NCBI GenBank assembly: GCA_946480835.1
Contig: CAMLLC010000028.1
Location: 1-11,724, forward strand
Direction: 5' to 3'
Source: Entomomonas sp945283395
GTDB taxonomy: Bacteria; Pseudomonadota; Gammaproteobacteria; Pseudomonadales; Pseudomonadaceae
DNA: 11,724 nucleotides
A model generated the notes under the pieces. That model made no database searches. It saw only the letters and a list, made by a program, of their open reading frames with translations, and was not told the DNA's origin. Shown piece after piece: positions 6,427 to 11,724 of this stretch. Position numbers and translations under genes: made by a program. Within the stretch, counting starts at the first letter, position 1; every line of letters begins with the position of its first letter.

Positions 6427-8343
6427 TTAATCATGATGACCACGTTGTGCAACAGCATTAGTTACTAATACGTTAAAATCATTAAGTGGCATAGAACCTA
6501 AATCCTTACCATTATGCGTACGTACTGCAACCGACTGTGTTTCAACTTCTCTATCCCCTACCACTAATAAATAAGGAATTTTTTGTAAAGTATGCTCGCG
6601 AATTTTAAAGCCAACTTTTTCATTTCTCAAGTCTACTTTAACACGTAAGCCTCTTTCTGTCAGTTCTTTAGCAACTTGATTCACATAATCAGCTTGATTA
6701 TCAGTAATATTTAACACTACTACTTGAGTTGGAGCAAGCCATACAGGGAACCCCCCCTCATAATGTTCAATTAAGATACCTATGAATCGCTCAAAAGAAC
6801 CTAATACAGCCCTATGTAACATAACAGGCACTTTGCGGCTATTATCTTCTGCCACATATTCAGCGCCTAATCGTTGGGGCAAATTAAAATCGCATTGTAT
6901 AGTACCACATTGCCAGATTCTACCCAAGCAATCTTTTAATGAAAACTCGATTTTAGGCCCATAAAAAGCACCTTCACCAGGTTGCAATTCCCAACCTAAT
7001 CCTGCTTTGCCAAGGGCAACTTGTAATGCATGTTCAGCTTTATCCCAAAGCTCTTCTGAACCCACACGTTTTTCTGGGCGAGTCGATAACTTAAGTTCTA
7101 TATCTTTAAAACCAAAGTCTGCATAGACAGCTAAAGTCAAATTAATAAAAGCTGAAACTTCACTAGCTATCTGGTCTTCAGTACAGAAGATATGAGCATC
7201 ATCTTGTATAAATCCTCTAACTCTCATAATACCATGTAAGGCACCTGAAGGCTCATTACGGTGACAACTACCAAATTCAGCTAAACGTAAAGGTAAATCA
7301 CGATAACTCTTCAACCCTTGATTAAAGATTTGAATGTGACAAGGACAATTCATAGGTTTAATGGCAAAGTCTTGATTCTCTGAATTAGTAGTAAACATAT
7401 TCTCTGCATAATTAGTCCAATGTCCTGATTTTTCCCATAATACTCGATCAACAATTTGGGGAGTTTTGACCTCAAGATAACCATGCTCTTGTTGTACTTT
7501 ACGCATATATTGTTCAAGTACTTGATATACTGCCCAGCCATTCGGATGCCAAAAGACCATACCCGGAGCTTCTTCTTGAGTATGGAATAAATCCAATTGT
7601 TTACCTATTTTGCGATGATCGCGCTTTTCAGCTTCTTCAATACGTTGAAGATATTCAGCCAATTGTTTTTTATCTGCCCAAGCAGTTCCATAAATACGTT
7701 GTAACTGTTCATTTTTAGAATCTCCTCGCCAATAAGCACCGGACATTTTGGTTAGCTTAAAAGCTTTTAAAAAACAAGTATTTGGCACATGAGGGCCACG
7801 GCACATATCTACATATTCTTCGTGATAATAGAGCCCCATAGCCTTTTCATCTGGCATATCAGCTATTAACCGTAATTTATACTCTTCGTTACGTTCTTTG
7901 AATACCTTAATAACTTCATCTCTTGGCGTCATTTTTTTGATGACATCATAATCTTTTGCTATTAATTCTTGCATACGTTTTTCAATGGCAGCAAGATCTT
8001 CCAAGGTAAAAGGGCGTTCATAAGCAATATCATAATAAAAGCCATCTTTAATAACGGGCCCTATTACCATTTTGGCCGTAGGAAAGAGCTGCTTTACTGC
8101 ATGACCTATCAAATGTGCACAAGAGTGGCGAATAATATCTACACCCTCTTCATCTTTAGCTGTAATAATTTGTACAGTAGCGTCTTGGCTAACTAAATCA
8201 CCTAAGTCCACCAAGTTAGCATTAACTCGACCAGCAATAGCCGCTTTAGCTAGCCCTGCACCAATAGATTGAGCAATTTCTAAAATACTAACAGGATGAT
8301 TAAAAACACGCTGACTTCCATCAGGAAGAGTAATAATAGGCAT
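6427..8343 (-). CDS. thrS: Threonyl-tRNA synthetase
   Basis: A 638-residue class II synthetase that charges tRNA-Thr with threonine; the length is that of gammaproteobacterial ThrRS. Domains in order are TGS (about 1-61), the editing domain that removes mischarged serine (about 65-220), the catalytic core (about 245-535) and the anticodon-binding domain (about 540-635). Editing residues are His73, His77, Cys181 and His185. The zinc ligands that select threonine are Cys333, His384 and His510, matching E. coli 334/385/511. Motif 2 is in EFGSCHRNEPSGALHG (356-371). Everything expected is present. GGAGG lies 4 nt before the ATG. It is the first gene of thrS-infC-rpmI-rplT. The leader carries a tRNA-Thr anticodon-arm mimic, so ThrRS likely represses its own translation. 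Confidence 0.98.
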   Translation of the reverse strand: MPIITLPDGSQRVFNHPVSILEIAQSIGAGLAKAAIAGRVNANLVDLGDLVSQDATVQIITAKDEEGVDIIRHSCAHLIGHAVKQLFPTAKMVIGPVIKDGFYYDIAYERPFTLEDLAAIEKRMQELIAKDYDVIKKMTPRDEVIKVFKERNEEYKLRLIADMPDEKAMGLYYHEEYVDMCRGPHVPNTCFLKAFKLTKMSGAYWRGDSKNEQLQRIYGTAWADKKQLAEYLQRIEEAEKRDHRKIGKQLDLFHTQEEAPGMVFWHPNGWAVYQVLEQYMRKVQQEHGYLEVKTPQIVDRVLWEKSGHWTNYAENMFTTNSENQDFAIKPMNCPCHIQIFNQGLKSYRDLPLRLAEFGSCHRNEPSGALHGIMRVRGFIQDDAHIFCTEDQIASEVSAFINLTLAVYADFGFKDIELKLSTRPEKRVGSEELWDKAEHALQVALGKAGLGWELQPGEGAFYGPKIEFSLKDCLGRIWQCGTIQCDFNLPQRLGAEYVAEDNSRKVPVMLHRAVLGSFERFIGILIEHYEGGFPVWLAPTQVVVLNITDNQADYVNQVAKELTERGLRVKVDLRNEKVGFKIREHTLQKIPYLLVVGDREVETQSVAVRTHNGKDLGSMPLNDFNVLVTNAVAQRGHHD

Positions 8344-8363
8344 GGCGCCTCCAATACCTAGTG

Positions 8364-8384
8364 GTGATCCCTACCAAAGATCAC
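8364..8384 (-). promoter_or_regulatory. thrS translational operator: tRNA-Thr anticodon-arm mimic
   Basis: The - strand leader forms GTGATC/GATCAC (6 bp), extended by a U-G pair, closing a 7-nt loop UUGGUAG. Read as a tRNA loop this is U32 U33 G34 G35 U36 A37 G38, that is U33 plus anticodon GGU plus a purine at 37: a tRNA-Thr(GGU) anticodon arm. It spans -41 to -21 relative to the AUG, just upstream of the Shine-Dalgarno. In E. coli the corresponding operator hairpin binds ThrRS and blocks ribosome loading. Function here is inferred from that precedent. Confidence 0.8.
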
Positions 8385-8390
8385 ATACGG

Positions 8391-8413
8391 TGGATGAGCC
8401 AGTAAAACATCCA
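8391..8413 (-). promoter_or_regulatory. Second thrS leader hairpin, possible second ThrRS-binding arm
   Basis: TGGATG and CATCCA pair perfectly (6 bp) around an 11-nt loop (UUUUACUGGCU), six nt upstream of the anticodon-like arm. The E. coli thrS operator has two stem-loops, one per subunit of the ThrRS dimer, joined by a single-stranded linker that loads the ribosome. The placement fits, although the loop does not display a Thr anticodon and the linker is shorter. Confidence 0.45.
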
Positions 8414-8499
8414 AGAACTAATCAACCATACATAAGTTGTTCAAGCTAAAAAAGCCTGCCAAGCCCTCAAACAAAATTCACTGGAAATTAAATTGGTTA

Positions 8500-8528
8500 A
8501 TTATATAATATTTTATGGCTAATCTCTA
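8500..8528 (-). promoter_or_regulatory. Candidate thrS promoter (proximal)
   Basis: On the - strand a perfect TATAAT (8505-8500) lies 17 nt after TAGAGA (8528-8523, four of six to the -35 consensus). Transcription would start near 8493, giving a leader of about 150 nt that contains both operator hairpins. That length is similar to the E. coli thrS leader. Confidence 0.5.
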
Positions 8529-8835
8529 GCACTACTAGGCAATAGTGACAGCAATTAGGCCATAGCTTCAAGCCATTTACGACCCATAATTTAATATATG
8601 AATGTCCATCAATTTGACAAGAGAACTACAAACAATTATCAAGACTATCCATTAGGAATCAGAAGAGTAGTTGCCAATAACCTGGGCATATTTAAAATAG
8701 TTTGTCGTACGTTATAAACTTAGCAGCAGTTAACCGCTATAATGTTAATTTTCCTAGCAGCCTATAAGCTTCTTTATTTATCGGTACGAATAGGTATTAA
8801 AAACGGCCTTTACTAGGATTTAATTAATTGTTTAT
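8529..8835. other. Intergenic region between thrS and the DUF1353 gene
   Basis: Beyond the distal promoter candidate I see no ORF of note, no tRNA (no T-loop GGTTCGA-type sequence on either strand) and no hairpin plus T-run ending the DUF1353 gene. The junction between core and phage-like DNA should lie here, but no direct repeat marking an attachment site is visible. Confidence 0.4.
8593..8620 (-). promoter_or_regulatory. Candidate thrS promoter (distal)
   Basis: TTGTCA (8620-8615, five of six) and TATATT (8598-8593, five of six) are separated by 16 nt on the - strand. It would give a leader of about 240 nt. Either this or the proximal site may be the main promoter. Confidence 0.4.
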
Positions 8836-9198
8836 TTAAGTCCAGCTACTTTTTCCAAACAACCTAATAGCCAAGTACATTATTTCTGCCTTAATCCAGC
8901 CAATTCCATTTGCTCTCATACCCCTGTAAAATATTTTATCGGCGTCTTTTCTACTAAAGCGCTTAGCTTCATGTCCTCTATATATCCAGTCATGGATAAC
9001 AGCAGGTTCCTTTATATAAGGCTCACTTGGGTCTACTATATTTCTTATAAATTTAGGAATACTTGCTAAATCTGTTTCGAAGCCTTTTTCAGCCGTTATT
9101 AAGCCATAATGACTATCTAAATAAATAAGGTCTTGTTCTAATATCCAATAACCATTTGGTATAGATTGGACTATTAGCTTAGTTTTAAATTGATTCAT
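8836..9198 (-). CDS. DUF1353 family phage-type protein
   Basis: A 120-residue protein of the DUF1353 family, common in tailed-phage genomes, prophages and gene-transfer-agent-like clusters and of unsettled function. Family motifs are clear: KGFETDLASIPKFIR (38-52), PAVIHDWIYR with HDW at 69-71, SRKDADKIFYRGMRANG (82-98), and YLAIRLFG near the C-terminus. The conserved His and Asp residues suggest metal or substrate binding but this is not established. No signal peptide or membrane helix is visible. A weak GGGA precedes the ATG at about 8 nt. The frame is intact and of family length, although the gene upstream on the same strand is broken. It probably survives from an eroded prophage. Confidence 0.8.
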   Translation of the reverse strand: MNQFKTKLIVQSIPNGYWILEQDLIYLDSHYGLITAEKGFETDLASIPKFIRNIVDPSEPYIKEPAVIHDWIYRGHEAKRFSRKDADKIFYRGMRANGIGWIKAEIMYLAIRLFGKSSWT

Positions 9199-9246
9199 TT
9201 TTTATCCCGTATTATAACTCTATTGATTAATTCAGTAGTGTAGTGA

Positions 9247-9525
9247 TTAGAAACTAAACTGCTCGCCATTTTCTACGCCACAAATAGCCCTAACAAGCAA
9301 AGCCAGCGCTTTAGCTGTTAACTCAATTAGTTTGTTTGGTTCAACATCAAATTTTTTGCATACCCTAGTAAATCCTATCTTGCTGCAAATAGTAATAATG
9401 GCGCTAACTGAAAAATCTTTATTAAATAAAAAATTATAAAATCAATAGCCCCATTAGTGCTTAGCGATATTAAACCAAACAAAACTGTTTCTAAACCTAT
9501 CTTTATTAGCTTTCTTTCAACTCAT
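9247..9525 (-). pseudogene. Broken small gene upstream of DUF1353, three nonsense codons
   Basis: From an ATG at 9525 (AAGAG 7 nt upstream) a single frame of 92 codons runs to TAA at 9247-9249. It is interrupted by TGA at codon 3 (9519-9517), TAA (9456-9454) and TGA (9444-9442). The last 64 codons are open and look coding: FLFNKDFSVSAIITICSKIG, then KKFDVEPNKLIELTAKALALL and GVENGEQFSF in order. A frameshift model using another frame for the first third (KLIKIGLETVLFGLISLS) is also possible. I do not recognise the family. Its stop is 48 bp from the DUF1353 start on the same strand, so the two were probably one phage transcription unit. Confidence 0.5.
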
Positions 9526-9544
9526 TAAATAACTCTTAAGGAAC

Positions 9545-9564
9545 AGCTATTTTTTAAAATAGCT
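9545..9564. repeat. Perfect AT-rich palindrome
   Basis: AGCTATTTT and AAAATAGCT form a 9-bp stem around TT. No T-run follows on either strand, so it is not an obvious terminator. It lies just upstream of the broken gene at 9525 and could be an operator or chance. Confidence 0.4.
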
Positions 9565-9648
9565 AAAAGTGCCTAAGCTAGAGGAGTATTTAAGAGGCAT
9601 TTCTTTTCAAGTTAGATATGACAATCATAACTGATTTGGTTGTTTAGT

Positions 9649-9717
9649 ATGGCTACACTTAATTTCTTTTTTGTACTCTTAGGTTTTACCACAGAATTTG
9701 TGAAGGAGACATTTTAA
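9649..9717 (+). CDS. Possible 22-residue hydrophobic peptide
   Basis: ATG at 9649 opens a 22-codon frame (MATLNFFFVLLGFTTEF at the N-terminus) ending in TAA. It has one short hydrophobic stretch and no Shine-Dalgarno. It may be the remnant of a membrane protein, or chance. An AAGGAG occurs inside its 3' end (9703-9708) but no matching start follows. Confidence 0.15.
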   Translation: MATLNFFFVLLGFTTEFVKETF

Positions 9718-9815
9718 AAAAAGAGTTACTATGTTATGTTGTGATCTGAGATAGAAAAAATACCTCTTACCACATACTCTATTAAATTTAGTTTTATACT
9801 TTGGAATTAAAAATA

Positions 9816-9932
9816 ATGAATGAAAATTTACAAGCGATTATTTTTATGGTGGTGCTACCAATAATCATTACCCTAATTTCATTAATCATATCAGTCAAAA
9901 CAAAAAAATGTTTAGTATTGTGCTTACCATAA
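9816..9932 (+). CDS. Small single-helix membrane peptide
   Basis: ATG at 9816 gives 38 residues: MNENLQ, a transmembrane stretch (AIIFMVVLPIIITLISLII, about 7-25), then SVKTKK and a short tail. The charge pattern suggests the N-terminus outside and the Lys-rich end inside. A run of seven A at 9902-9908 lies at the end of the coding helix, where a second hydrophobic ORF starts in another frame. The pair could be one two-helix protein broken by an A-run slip, or two overlapping peptides. A GGA about 10 nt upstream is a weak ribosome site. Phage holins and type I toxins look like this, but there is no specific match. Confidence 0.35.
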   Translation: MNENLQAIIFMVVLPIIITLISLIISVKTKKCLVLCLP

Positions 9933-9985
9933 TTATTACAATTTTAACAGTGGGGGTCATGCTCATTTTTTTGGTATATATATGA
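9908..9985 (+). CDS. Second small membrane peptide overlapping the first
   Basis: ATG at 9908-9910, formed by the last A of the A7 run, starts 25 codons ending in TGA at 9983-9985. Almost all of it is one hydrophobic helix (FSIVLTIIITILTVGVMLIF). It overlaps the previous peptide by 25 bp in another frame. A change of frame in the A-run would join the two into a protein of about 56 residues with two helices. The overlap suggests a frameshifted former gene. Confidence 0.35.
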   Translation: MFSIVLTIIITILTVGVMLIFLVYI

Positions 9986-10167
9986 GCTCGCAAAAGGAAT
10001 GGGGCATTAAATAAAATTATTTGTAAAAAGTTCTTTTTTTCAAGCAAAGAGATTCAAGATCACATATTCATGAGTTGATAAAGTTTAGCCATGATTAAAA
10101 AACATATTAGTCATCGCGAGTAGCACTAATTACTTTGGTGATTATCTGATAACAGGCCACTAAATCA

Positions 10168-10239
10168 TTAGCTTTTCGGGCTTAAGCTAACGGGCTAATG
10201 CAATTAGCCCTATGCCAATAACGGGGCTGCAAGGTTATT
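10168..10239. repeat. Cluster of three adjacent hairpins
   Basis: Three perfect inverted repeats follow each other: TTAGCTT/AAGCTAA (10168-10174, 10184-10190), GGGCTAAT/ATTAGCCC (10192-10199, 10203-10210, 3-nt loop) and AATAAC/GTTATT (10217-10222, 10234-10239). The motif CGGGCT recurs between them. The block is more GC-rich than its surroundings and lies in a gene-free region of about 300 bp (9986-10286). It could be an intergenic repeat element, a small structured RNA or a terminator array; the last stem is followed by T-rich DNA on the + strand. Confidence 0.4.
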
Positions 10240-10286
10240 ATTTATTATTATTTTTTCAAGTTTTCGAGTATTAAATAAGCAGGTAT

Positions 10287-10316
10287 AAAAAAAACCAAGT
10301 TTTACCTTAGGGTTTT
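10287..10316 (-). terminator. Terminator after the 10343-10645 gene
   Basis: On the - strand AAAACC (10316-10311) pairs with GGTTTT (10296-10291), with an inner AAG/CTT pairing across a 2-nt bulge. Four more T follow (10290-10287). It lies 27 nt after the stop codon of the upstream - strand ORF, which supports that ORF being a transcribed gene. The stem is AT-rich and therefore weak. Confidence 0.45.
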
Positions 10317-10342
10317 ATTTAAACTATTGTTTAAAGTTAAAG

Positions 10343-10645
10343 TTATAACAATGAATTAAATTCTTTTTCACTTTTTGCTTGTTTTAAGCTTTTTAATCTA
10401 TCTGACCAGAAGTCGTTTAATCCCTTACACACTTTTTTGGTTTTTTCTTTATTAGACTCACGTTTAATTCCTTTTTTAAATAAACTAATGAATTCACTGT
10501 TTTTATTTTCATATTGTTTGATAAAGTCATCAGAGACATACTGATTTGTCTTCACTTCATATAAAAGTTTTCTTTTAGTTTCAAAAAAAACATTACATTC
10601 ATCAGGAATAGGATTTGCTCCAAAGTAAGACTTTAAAAAAAACAT
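10343..10645 (-). CDS. Small secreted-type two-cysteine protein, start codon uncertain
   Basis: The frame gives 100 residues from the first ATG (10645), but it is open further upstream. From an ACG at 10687-10685 it reads (M)KKIAIGIVPALILMFFLK followed by SYFGA and NPIPDEC. That is a signal peptide with a plausible FGA cleavage site, beginning at what looks like an ATG changed to ACG. Starting at 10645 would cut the hydrophobic core. The mature part has two Cys (about 32 and 87 from the ACG), possibly a disulfide, and a Lys/Glu-rich C-terminal half with KGLNDFWSDRLKSLKQAKSE. No good Shine-Dalgarno precedes either start. A terminator-like hairpin follows. No family is recognised. It may use a weak ACG start, be silenced, or be expressed as a truncated cytoplasmic form. 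Confidence 0.45.
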   Translation of the reverse strand: MFFLKSYFGANPIPDECNVFFETKRKLLYEVKTNQYVSDDFIKQYENKNSEFISLFKKGIKRESNKEKTKKVCKGLNDFWSDRLKSLKQAKSEKEFNSLL

Positions 10646-10723
10646 TAAAATAAGAGCAGGAACAATTCCTATAGCTATTTTTTTCGTATAAGCAAACCAA
10701 TTGAGTTATAGTTTAATCATTAA

Positions 10724-10948
10724 CGTAACTTAGTAACGGCTGAAATAGCCCACTATATTAAATATTATAAGAACTCTATAAAAAGTCACTTGTTGACACC
10801 TGCTAAATCATTGGAAGATATACCTCTAATAACTGAACTAAACCCACAGCAAACTAAAGGGCTTAATCAACTAGCCAAGATTCTTAAGGTAACCCTTGAT
10901 TATCTGCTACAACACACATTAATAGAGCAATTTGATCTAGTAGAGTGA
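10724..10948 (+). pseudogene. Relic: transposase-like tail joined to XRE regulator tail
   Basis: A frame open between two stops but with no start codon or ribosome site. Its first part, AEIAHYIKYYKNSIKSHLL then TPAKS, resembles the C-terminal end of IS3-type transposases (YI.YYN...I.S.L..LTPA), with moderate confidence. The second part, KGLNQLAKILKVTLDYLLQ followed by HTLIEQFDLVE, resembles the last helix and tail of an XRE-family helix-turn-helix repressor (LAKALNVSLDYLL pattern). The DNA-binding helices are missing. The join suggests an insertion sequence landed in a phage-type repressor gene and most of both was later deleted. No terminal inverted repeat is recognised. Confidence 0.45.
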
Positions 10949-10971
10949 GTAGATAAAGATCCCATTATAGT

Positions 10972-11000
10972 AGCCCTCTCCATTAAATCTGGAGGCTTTT
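10972..11000 (+). terminator. Possible terminator after the XRE relic
   Basis: AGCC (10972-10975) plus TCCA (10979-10982), separated by a 3-nt bulge, pair with TGGA plus GGCT (10990-10997). TTT follows. It lies 24 nt after the stop of the repressor-like relic. It looks like that gene's terminator with a small insertion in the left arm. Confidence 0.35.
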
Positions 11001-11007
11001 GGGTAAA

Positions 11008-11090
11008 AAAGCATTGGCAAATATAAGTAAATTGTCATTACCTCTCAAGTCAGAGGATACAACGCCCCTCTACTTACTATACAATGCTTT
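11008..11090. ncRNA. Candidate structured RNA with three nested stems
   Basis: Three perfect inverted repeats are nested: AAAGCATTG (11008-11016) with CAATGCTTT (11082-11090); TAAGTA (11024-11029) with TACTTA (11071-11076); and CCTCT (11041-11045) with AGAGG (11052-11056) around a 6-nt loop. The element is 83 nt, in a gene-free stretch between the XRE relic and the - strand ORF at 11247. It is tRNA-sized, but it has no T-loop sequence and its anticodon-like arm is misplaced, so I do not call a tRNA. It could be a small RNA, a protein-binding site or a mobile-element end. Coding strand unknown. Confidence 0.35.
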
Positions 11091-11191
11091 CTATCAAGTT
11101 GAGCTATTTGTAGCTTACTAAAAATATAATATTTGAGTACTTTTTCTTTAATATAATGCATTTTCTTTAAATAACTTAAACTGTTATACAA

Positions 11192-11208
11192 TAGTTAATA
11201 TTTAACTA
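11192..11208. promoter_or_regulatory. 17-bp perfect palindrome, possible operator
   Basis: TAGTTAATATTTAACTA is a perfect palindrome (7-bp arms, 3-bp centre) in AT-rich DNA, 39 bp past the stop of the - strand ORF at 11247. No T-run follows on either strand. It may be a binding site for a dimeric repressor or chance in AT-rich sequence. Confidence 0.25.
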
Positions 11209-11246
11209 ATTAAATTAAAAATAAATATTTATATACTATGCATTAT

Positions 11247-11597
11247 TTAAGGCAATTTAGCCAGTCGGTTAAGTAAGTCTTGTCCTAGCTCTTCGACACT
11301 GGCTTCCTCAACCTTTGGAAATAATGCGGTTAAAAAAGCTTGTTCTTGGTTTATTTTTATCCCTCCACCGGGAGAACCATCGTTTAGGGCAATATTACGT
11401 AGGTGTTTTAGGGGGCCTAGCATATCTGTAGGTAGATTAGCGTTGTCTTTATTGATAATTTGCTCAAAACTAACATAGTTATTATGCTGGTTATTGCTTT
11501 TTAATAAGTTAGCCTTTGGATGATTATTATAGAAACGATCCTCAAATTCTAAGATAGCTTGTACAATGGCTTGATACCTCGTTTGATAACGAGCCAC
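11247..11597 (-). CDS. Unrecognised protein, apparently missing its start
   Basis: A frame of 116 codons can start at GTG (11597), but it remains open upstream to 11693 and that part also looks coding (KIERIVCLHYPANQPIASNE, then IPTLVARYQ). No Shine-Dalgarno precedes the GTG. An ATG at 11683 (ATG AAT CAC ACA) is out of frame; deleting one CA from the CACACACA run after it would give MNHTKIERIVCLHYP and a protein of about 144 residues. The frame may therefore be shifted by a dinucleotide expansion. The product is soluble, with helical segments such as YQAIVQAILEFEDRFYNNHP, a Gly-rich DGSPGGGIKIN and an acidic C-terminal helix. No family is recognised. Its start region matches the site at 25-53. 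Confidence 0.5.
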   Translation of the reverse strand: MARYQTRYQAIVQAILEFEDRFYNNHPKANLLKSNNQHNNYVSFEQIINKDNANLPTDMLGPLKHLRNIALNDGSPGGGIKINQEQAFLTALFPKVEEASVEELGQDLLNRLAKLP

Positions 11598-11671
11598 TAG
11601 GGTAGGTATTTCATTACTGGCTATAGGCTGGTTGGCGGGGTAATGTAAACAAACTATACGCTCAATTTTTG

Positions 11672-11700
11672 TGTGTGATTCATAGAGATTGTTTCAATCT
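11672..11700 (-). repeat. Copy 2 of the 29-bp start-site repeat
   Basis: On the - strand this matches 25-53 at 25 of 29 bases, with 15 consecutive identical bases ending in ATG AAT CAC ACA. In this copy the CA run continues (CACACACA) where copy 1 turns to GCC. Similarity ends right after the shared ATG region, as expected for two paralogous starts with different bodies or for recombined 5' ends. Confidence 0.5.
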
Positions 11701-11724
11701 GGCGATCTCTAAATCTAGCCTATA

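Noticed and set aside
9545..9564. Perfect palindrome considered as an intrinsic terminator
   Set aside because: AT-only core with a 2-nt loop and no T-run on either strand; listed only as a palindrome.
11010..11088. Possible tRNA gene (7-bp acceptor-like stem, anticodon-like hairpin, tRNA-like length)
   Set aside because: No T-loop GTTCRA-type sequence on either strand, no proper D-arm, and the anticodon-like arm is about four nt too far from the acceptor stem with a 6-nt loop. Kept only as a structured element.
25..11700. Matching inverted 29-mers at the two window ends as terminal inverted repeats of one large element
   Set aside because: The window edges are arbitrary, the core translation operon lies between them, and both copies look like gene starts (ATG AAT CAC ACA) rather than transposon ends.
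1..11724. CRISPR array, retron or restriction-modification system
   Set aside because: No regularly spaced repeats, reverse transcriptase, Cas or methyltransferase motifs seen in any frame.

Overview
The window looks like a low-GC gammaproteobacterial chromosome, most likely Pseudomonadaceae. The IF-3, RluB and ribosomal-protein sequences read like Pseudomonas proteins in AT-rich DNA, as in insect-gut lineages such as Entomomonas (an inference from recalled family sequences; no search was run). A well-kept housekeeping core sits between two AT-rich accessory regions that hold orphan genes and decayed elements.

Left flank (1-3995, mostly + strand). It carries a SUKH (SMI1/KNR4) immunity-type gene without a visible toxin partner, a short degraded ORF, and a relic of an IS481-family transposase with in-frame stops. 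Next comes a 654-codon exported protein with a phosphohistidine domain followed by a PPDK/PEP-synthase-type ATP-binding domain. That order is the one found in glucan/phosphoglucan water dikinases. A 31-codon ORF containing an inverted repeat closes the flank.

Core (4000-8620, all - strand). rluB (23S rRNA pseudouridine synthase) has its own candidate promoter. The translation cluster thrS-infC-rpmI-rplT ends at a strong Rho-independent terminator just after rplT, where pheS-pheT would be expected. The thrS leader has a consensus-like promoter and, 21-41 nt before the AUG, a hairpin whose 7-nt loop reproduces a tRNA-Thr(GGU) anticodon loop. This indicates translational autoregulation by ThrRS, as in E. 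coli. infC appears to start at AUU: the only good Shine-Dalgarno lies 5-8 nt before two in-frame AUU codons and 20 nt before the first AUG. AUU initiation is the basis of IF-3 autocontrol.

Right flank (8621-11724). This looks like an eroded prophage or mobile-element scar. It has a DUF1353 phage-type gene preceded by a gene with three nonsense codons, a pair of tiny transmembrane ORFs overlapping at an A7 run, and a cluster of hairpins. Further on are a small secreted-type two-cysteine protein whose natural start codon seems to have changed from ATG to ACG, a fused transposase/XRE-regulator relic, and an 83-nt segment with three nested stems. At the edge is a - strand ORF that seems to have lost its ATG through a CA-dinucleotide expansion. 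Its start region is nearly identical (25/29) to a site at the left end of the window in opposite orientation.

The most interesting items are the tRNA-mimic operator, the exported dikinase-like protein and the unexplained structured element at 11008-11090.
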